Shown here piece after piece: positions 12,821 to 14,528 of a stretch of DNA of 14,528 bases. The translations under genes and the position numbers were made by a program. Origin of the DNA: an uncultured Collinsella sp. (lineage in GTDB: Bacteria > Actinomycetota > Coriobacteriia > Coriobacteriales > Coriobacteriaceae). Every line of letters starts with the position of its first letter. Within the stretch, counting starts at the first letter, position 1. The stretch lies in NCBI GenBank assembly GCA_902492545.1, contig CABULX010000054.1, positions 1 through 14,528 of the forward strand, given 5' to 3'. The notes beneath the pieces are model-generated. The model was not told the DNA's origin and ran no database searches. It saw nothing but the letters and a program-made list of their open reading frames with translations.

Positions 12821-14528
12821 ATGTCCAAGCTCAATATCGACCAGAAAACAATCAAGCTGCTCCTTACAGATAAGCATTCGGACTTCCTCATCCCAGATTA
12901 CCAGCGACCTTACGCCTGGGGCGAAGACGAGTGCGCAACGCTATGGGACGATCTCTTCACCTTCGCGTTTCCCAACGACGACTGCGACGCCTTCGAAAGC
13001 ACGAGTGATGAATACTTCCTCGGCCCCATTGTTACTTTCAAGAACGACGCAGGCCAGCTTGAAATTATCGATGGCCAACAGAGGCTTACAACCATCATGC
13101 TGCTGCTTAGGGCGTTTTACGACAAGTTCGCAAACATGAAGGACAAGCAGTCAATTAAAGTGCGCGACTCGATTGCTGGCTGCGTCTGGAAGACCGACGA
13201 GTTCGACGACCCAAACATGGATGCACTGAAAATCGATTCAGAGGTGGCGAGCGATTCCGACAAGGATGAGTTTCTAGATATATTGCGCCACGGCTCCGTG
13301 GGCCCCACGGCCCACAGCGCCTATTCACGCAATTACGCCTTCTTCTCTAAAAGAATGGCCGAAATGGCAAGCGAGTGGCCAAGCTACATCGCGCTATTCG
13401 CCGCTCGCATTCTCAATAACGTGATCTTGCTTCCCATCGAGGCGGAGTCCCAGGACACCGCGCTCAGGATCTTCTCGACTTTGAACGACCGTGGACTCCC
13501 GCTGGCAGACGCTGACATCTTCAAGAGCCAGTTCTACAAGCACTTCTCCGGCGAGGGCCGCAAAGACGAGTTCGTCACGCGTTGGAAAGCACTCGAGGAA
13601 ACGGCCAACCTCATTTTCAAACCGACCTCGGGCACACCGCTCGACGAGCTTTTCACCCGTTATATGTACTATCGCCGTGCCAAGAAGGGTATCCGCGACA
13701 CAACGACCAAGAGCCTACGCGACTTCTACAGCGACAGCTCGTACGAAATCCTACGCGAGGACGCGACGCTCGACGATTTGGAGTCTCTGCTCGATTTTTG
13801 GAAGCGGGTTGATGCACAGGAGGGCTTTTCCGAGCGTGTAGCACGCCGTCTATTCGTTCTCAATTACGCACCCAACGGCATGTGGGCTTATCTGTTAAGT
13901 ACCTGGTTCCTGGCTAAGCGCAATACCAAAGGCGAGCTGGACGACAAAGAGCTCTACGATTTCCTTTGCTACATCACTGGATTCATCTATGCCTACTCAC
14001 TTGAGCGTCCCGGCGTAAACGCCCTGCGCGGTCCCGTCTATCCCGCACTCATAGACATCGTAGAAGGTCGTAAAGTCGACTTTTCGGCCCATCTGTTCGA
14101 ACGCGAGACAATTACGGGACGCTTCAGAAGCTATCAGTTCACCAACCAGCGTCGCTTCACACGATCGATGCTTGTTTGGTGGGCCTACTCAGATCCTAAG
14201 CAACCTCTCATGGACTTGGACACAACGCTCGAGATTGAACACATCTATGCAAGAAAGCGTAACGAGGTACACCCGCTATCCAATCGCTCAAATCTTGAAG
14301 CACTAGGAAACAAGGCGATGTTGGAGAAGCGCGTAAACATTCGCGCCTCAGATTACCAGCTGACGGATAAACGCAAGTATTACGAGGGCTATGTGAACGA
14401 TAAAGGCGTTGAGGTGTCGGGGACCGCTGTTCGCGAACTCGTGGAAATTGCGCGATGCGGCGACTTCGCCGAGAGCGACATCGAAACGCGCACCGAGCGA
14501 ATCATCACCACTTTTGTCGAGTGGCTTT
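12821..14528 (+). CDS. GmrSD-type restriction enzyme (DUF262 + DUF1524), 3' end outside the window
   Basis: Predicted NTP-dependent, modification-sensing type IV-like nuclease that cuts foreign, for example modified phage, DNA in the cytosol. The frame is open for 569 codons to the window edge without a stop. The N-terminal DUF262 (GmrS-like, ParB/Srx-fold NTPase) shows IPDYQRPYAWGEDE (24-37), YFLGPIV (65-71) and IIDGQQRLTTI (82-92). ALRIFSTLNDRGLPLADADIFKSQF is the conserved 'F..lN.rG..Ls..D..k' segment. The C-terminal DUF1524 (GmrD-like HNH nuclease) shows LEIEHIYARK with H474, then NLEALGNKAML (491-501), the typical 'LGN..LL' segment. GmrS and GmrD are fused in one chain, the usual single-gene form. 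The start has CGGAGG 8 nt upstream. Codon use looks less GC-biased than the transporter upstream. Neighbours to the right are unseen. Confidence 0.88.
   Translation, partial: MSKLNIDQKTIKLLLTDKHSDFLIPDYQRPYAWGEDECATLWDDLFTFAFPNDDCDAFESTSDEYFLGPIVTFKNDAGQLEIIDGQQRLTTIMLLLRAFYDKFANMKDKQSIKVRDSIAGCVWKTDEFDDPNMDALKIDSEVASDSDKDEFLDILRHGSVGPTAHSAYSRNYAFFSKRMAEMASEWPSYIALFAARILNNVILLPIEAESQDTALRIFSTLNDRGLPLADADIFKSQFYKHFSGEGRKDEFVTRWKALEETANLIFKPTSGTPLDELFTRYMYYRRAKKGIRDTTTKSLRDFYSDSSYEILREDATLDDLESLLDFWKRVDAQEGFSERVARRLFVLNYAPNGMWAYLLSTWFLAKRNTKGELDDKELYDFLCYITGFIYAYSLERPGVNALRGPVYPALIDIVEGRKVDFSAHLFERETITGRFRSYQFTNQRRFTRSMLVWWAYSDPKQPLMDLDTTLEIEHIYARKRNEVHPLSNRSNLEALGNKAMLEKRVNIRASDYQLTDKRKYYEGYVNDKGVEVSGTAVRELVEIARCGDFAESDIETRTERIITTFVEWL

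Noticed and set aside
12771..13139. Open frame of 122 codons overlapping the start of the GmrSD-type gene
   Set aside because: It is out of frame with the DUF262 motifs. The true frame starts at 12821 with a good ribosome site and stays open to the window edge.

Overview
The window looks like chromosomal DNA from a high-GC anaerobic actinobacterium of the class Coriobacteriia, probably Eggerthellaceae. That is an inference from the GC-rich codon use, the strong GGAGG-type ribosome sites, the mix of genes (aconitase-like hydratase, compact PiT phosphate carrier, tandem universal stress protein) and protein families I associate with that group. No rRNA, tRNA or CRISPR array is visible.

Layout, left to right. 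(1) 35-886, minus strand: proC (pyrroline-5-carboxylate reductase) with its terminator. (2) 1122-3011: a complete IS1182-family insertion sequence with 17-bp terminal inverted repeats, an inward-facing terminator at the left end, its own promoter and one 532-aa transposase. Its right end lies at the 3' end of a small minus-strand gene (start 3189), whose reading frame now runs into the IS. (3) 3316-5120: an accessory segment. It holds a minus-strand pseudogene (3581-4641, one frameshift) of a two-part protein (AbiEi-like N half, PD-(D/E)XK/DUF559-like C half). On each side is one copy of a 175-bp repeat with 28-bp near-perfect inverted ends and the same internal length in both copies. This is the strongest candidate for something undescribed. 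(4) 5389-5633: a 69-aa acidic protein of unknown function with a clear promoter. (5) 5847-8240: a likely operon of a PiT-family phosphate transporter, a 76-aa two-helix membrane protein and a tandem-domain universal stress protein, closed by a strong terminator. (6) 8377-10776: a 762-aa [4Fe-4S] aconitase-superfamily hydratase of the YbhJ-like type, ending in a terminator hairpin only 17 nt before the next gene. (7) 10794-12200: an NSS/SNF-family sodium-dependent (amino acid) transporter. (8) 12201-12820: 620 bp without a convincing protein gene but with a long palindrome, a cluster of mutually exclusive hairpins ending in a terminator, and further inverted repeats. (9) 12821 to the edge: the first 569 codons of a fused GmrSD-type (DUF262 + DUF1524/HNH) restriction enzyme, cut off by the window end.

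How the parts fit: proC and the pit-usp and hydratase-transporter blocks look like stable housekeeping or physiological genes. Segments 2-3 and 8-9 look like accessory DNA (IS, broken nuclease-like gene, hairpin repeats, defence enzyme). No experiment or database search supports the assignments; they rest on motifs read directly in the translations and on recalled family features.
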